Assembly (NCBI GenBank): GCA_945897075.1
Contig: CAMDEX010000017.1
Span: 1-43,666, forward strand
DNA length: 43,666 nucleotides
Direction of reading: 5' to 3'
Source: Litorilinea aerophila
GTDB taxonomy: Bacteria; Chloroflexota; Anaerolineae; Caldilineales; Caldilineaceae
Part shown: positions 42,240-43,666 of the stretch, piece after piece
Position numbering within the stretch: position 1 is the stretch's first letter
Layout of the letters: each line of letters begins with the position of its first letter
Position numbers and translations under genes: made by a program
The notes under the pieces: model-generated
Seen by the model: the letters and a program-made list of their open reading frames with translations, nothing else
Databases searched by the model: none
Told to the model about the DNA's origin: nothing

Positions 42240-42312
42240 GTGTCCTATCTACACTTCTGGGTCTACACGATTCTATGTGTCCTATCTACACTTTGCGTCT
42301 ACACAATTCTAC
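42240..42312. repeat. 37-bp tandem repeat, two copies
   Basis: GTGTCCTATCTACACTT begins both units (42240 and 42277). The second halves (GGGTCTACACGATTCTAT versus GCGTCTACACAATTCTAC) differ at a few positions. TCTACAC and ATTCTAC words recur to 42360. The array lies between the divergent promoters at 42163 and 42390. Confidence 0.85.
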
Positions 42313-42389
42313 GTAGAGCCACGCTACAGCCATCCGCTCCGCCGTGGCATACGATTCTACGATTCTGAGAATCAGACACCCTGGGCTGG

Positions 42390-42419
42390 TTGCGACACTT
42401 TCCTTATCAATGCTATAAT
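42390..42419 (+). promoter_or_regulatory. Promoter of the zinc-ribbon protein gene
   Basis: TTGCGA (42390-42395), 18-nt spacer, perfect TATAAT (42414-42419), 54 nt before the GTG start. Confidence 0.75.
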
Positions 42420-42472
42420 TCAAGCAGACACTTTGCCATACCCAAATGTTCGCACATTTTCCAGGAGCCTTT

Positions 42473-43174
42473 GTGAACCCAATCGCTGATTTATACCGTC
42501 TACAGGAAATTGACACGATGTGGGACAAGATACGGCGGCGCATCCTGCAACTGCAAAAGACGACCGGTGGTTCGCCGGAGTTGGTCGAAATGCGTACACG
42601 AACGCGAGCCACCGAGACGGAGTTGCAAAAAGTGCGTCAAGAACAGCGGGATGCCGATGGGGAATCCGGTTCTCTCGCCGTACGGATCAAAGAATCCGAA
42701 AGCCTGCTGATGGGGGGGCAGGTGCGCAACCCCAAGGAATTGGAGGCATTGCAGGCCAGTGTGGAGTCTATGCGTCGGCACAAAGGCGCGTTGGATGATC
42801 GCAGTGTGGAGGCAATGGTCAAGGCCGATGAGATTGGGCAGCGCTTTGCCAAGCAGACCAGCAGCCTGAACAGCCAGGAGGCAGAGTGGCAGATCAAACA
42901 GCAGGCAGTTGATGAAGAATTGCAAAAGCGCAAAAAAGAGTATGTCTATCTGAAGAATATGCGGGAGGAGCTCGTCAAGAGTATTGACGGCAAGATGTTG
43001 GAACAGTATGAGTATTTACGCGGGCGCAAGAATGGCATTGCGGTCGCCAAGCTGGAGGACGGCTCCTGCACGGCCTGCCACATGCAGATACCTGTGGGGC
43101 TGATCGGCAGCGTGCGCCGTGGCGACGAGCTGGTCGCCTGCGCCGCGTGTGGCCGTATCCTCTTTGCCGCCTAA
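42473..43174 (+). CDS. Coiled-coil protein with C4 zinc ribbon (COG1579/CT398-like)
   Basis: I choose the GTG at 42473, with AGGAG 5 nt upstream, giving 233 residues. A long coiled coil (about 10-175, rich in Glu/Lys/Gln heptads) includes the family block QVRNPKELEALQASVESMRR. The C-terminal zinc ribbon has CTACHMQIP and CAACGRILF (two CxxC). COG1579 proteins are widespread. CT398 binds RNA polymerase sigma54 and secretion components in Chlamydia, but the general role is unknown. Confidence 0.92.
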   Translation: MNPIADLYRLQEIDTMWDKIRRRILQLQKTTGGSPELVEMRTRTRATETELQKVRQEQRDADGESGSLAVRIKESESLLMGGQVRNPKELEALQASVESMRRHKGALDDRSVEAMVKADEIGQRFAKQTSSLNSQEAEWQIKQQAVDEELQKRKKEYVYLKNMREELVKSIDGKMLEQYEYLRGRKNGIAVAKLEDGSCTACHMQIPVGLIGSVRRGDELVACAACGRILFAA

Positions 43175-43265
43175 CGACGACGGACGACGGACGACGGACT
43201 GCCGACTGCTGATGATGCGATCTTTGCGTTCCGCCGTCCGCCGTCCTCTGTCCGCCGTCTGCGCT
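43175..43265. repeat. Heptamer word array (GACGACG family) after the zinc-ribbon gene
   Basis: GACGACG words follow the stop directly, drifting to GACTGCC and GACTGCT. Words such as CCGCCGT and CTCTGTC form the right arm (43230-43262), giving imperfect inverted arms. Confidence 0.75.
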
Positions 43266-43519
43266 CTACTCCCTCTCCCCGCTGGAAATCTGTGGCAAAT
43301 AGCCCCGCCACGCAAAGCGAACAGCCACTTCTTCAGTGCGCAGGCCAACGTCGTTGTGCAGGTGTAGCAGCAAAACACCTCTGCTCCCGTTGCGCAGCAT
43401 CCCATTGCGATCCGCCACAAGCGCAATGGTTGTCCCCGGCAGATCGTAAAAGAGAGGCAGATCGGCCAGCCCATTCTGCACCCGTATGCCCGCAGCCAAG
43501 AGGTCGTAGAAGAGTGAGC
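43266..43519 (-). pseudogene. 3' end of an unknown gene truncated by an insertion sequence
   Basis: The minus-strand frame encodes SSLFYDLLAAGIRVQNGLAD, then VALVADRNG-like text and GVLLLHLHNDVGLRTEEV, a coherent protein C-terminus of unknown family. The coherent sequence begins exactly at the left end of the insertion sequence (about 43520). The frame continues open into the element but reads as nonsense there. The 5' part would lie beyond the element. Confidence 0.65.
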
Positions 43520-43666
43520 TAGCAGCCTGTCGGAGAAAGCCAGTGGAGCAGTGGAGAGATTGGTTGTCAAGGCAAAGGCAGATAGAATAGAATAGAAGAG
43601 ACGAGAGAGTCGTGTAGGGAGCAGTGAAAGGAAAAAGAGAGATGGCCCGCCACTTTATAGAAGTTG
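43520..43666 (+). mobile_element. Left end of an insertion sequence (IS1182-like), cut by the window edge
   Basis: CTAGCAGCCTGTCGGAGAA looks like an IS terminal repeat with a CTAG target. About 120 nt of leader follows, and then an ATG at 43642 (AAAGGA upstream) encoding MARHFIEV. That is the typical beginning of IS1182-family transposases. Only the first eight residues are inside the window, so the family is a pattern-based suggestion. Confidence 0.65.

Noticed and set aside
42240-42312. The 37-bp double repeat considered as a minimal CRISPR
   Set aside because: The repeats are directly adjacent with no spacers, and no cas genes are present.
43566-43640. A purine-rich stretch containing GTCGTGTAGGGA, identical to part of a common sequencing adapter
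   Set aside because: The surrounding sequence makes sense as an IS leader ending in a transposase start with a ribosome-binding site, so a 12-base match is probably chance.

Overview
The window looks like a bacterial chromosome segment from the Chloroflexota (Anaerolineae/Caldilineae/Ardenticatenia-like). This is an inference from gene content: a two-subunit pyruvate:ferredoxin oxidoreductase, long-form HPF, a C4 zinc-ribbon coiled-coil protein, XisH/XisI, dense toxin-antitoxin (TA) gene pairs, and heptanucleotide-phased intergenic repeats of the sort described in filamentous cyanobacteria. No rRNA, tRNA or CRISPR was seen, so the taxonomy is provisional.

Layout. 1-4.6 kb: a secreted M23/Ig-like envelope protein and a TPR regulator. 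4.6-9.0 kb: a tight six-gene minus-strand cluster (HTH/coiled-coil/zinc protein, DUF697 GTPase, sulfotransferase, MBL hydrolase, AAC(2')-like GNAT, RimJ-like GNAT). 9.0-14.4 kb: a TA and XisHI island with several visible deletion scars. 14.4-18.3 kb: the two POR genes. 18.5-19.1 kb: MazEF. 19.2-22.1 kb: a SAM-I riboswitch with terminator ahead of a PLP trans-sulfuration enzyme, then a CrtC/AttH-like lipoprotein. 22.1-25.1 kb: an AbrB/PIN TA pair broken by a 110-bp MITE, an alpha/beta hydrolase, a NUDIX hydrolase, a Phd/RelE-type pair and a cut-off LysE gene. 25.1-28.7 kb: a McrBC-like restriction module. 28.8-30.6 kb: a membrane-anchored Trm112-like protein and a NamZ-like (DUF1343) hydrolase. 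30.7-38.2 kb: on the minus strand, a dynamin-like GTPase, a MNT/HEPN TA pair, a GNAT, an OmpR-type regulator, a triple-PDZ exported protein and a sensor histidine kinase. 38.7-43.2 kb: a cysteine hydrolase, HPF, ComF, a Flp-like pilin, a NarL-type regulator and the zinc-ribbon protein. The right edge cuts into an insertion sequence (transposase start at 43642) that has truncated a minus-strand gene.

The most unusual property is in the intergenic DNA. At least eleven gene borders carry degenerate tandem words, mostly 7 nt long, many arranged as a word array followed by its reverse complement. Stems reach 13-24 perfect base pairs. The word differs between loci but the phasing recurs, and a small vocabulary of words reappears at distant loci. 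The other main leads are a MITE whose in-silico removal restores an antitoxin reading frame exactly, a McrBC variant with the nuclease gene first and a domain inserted between Walker A and Walker B, and a dynamin/MNT-HEPN operon joined to a two-component system.
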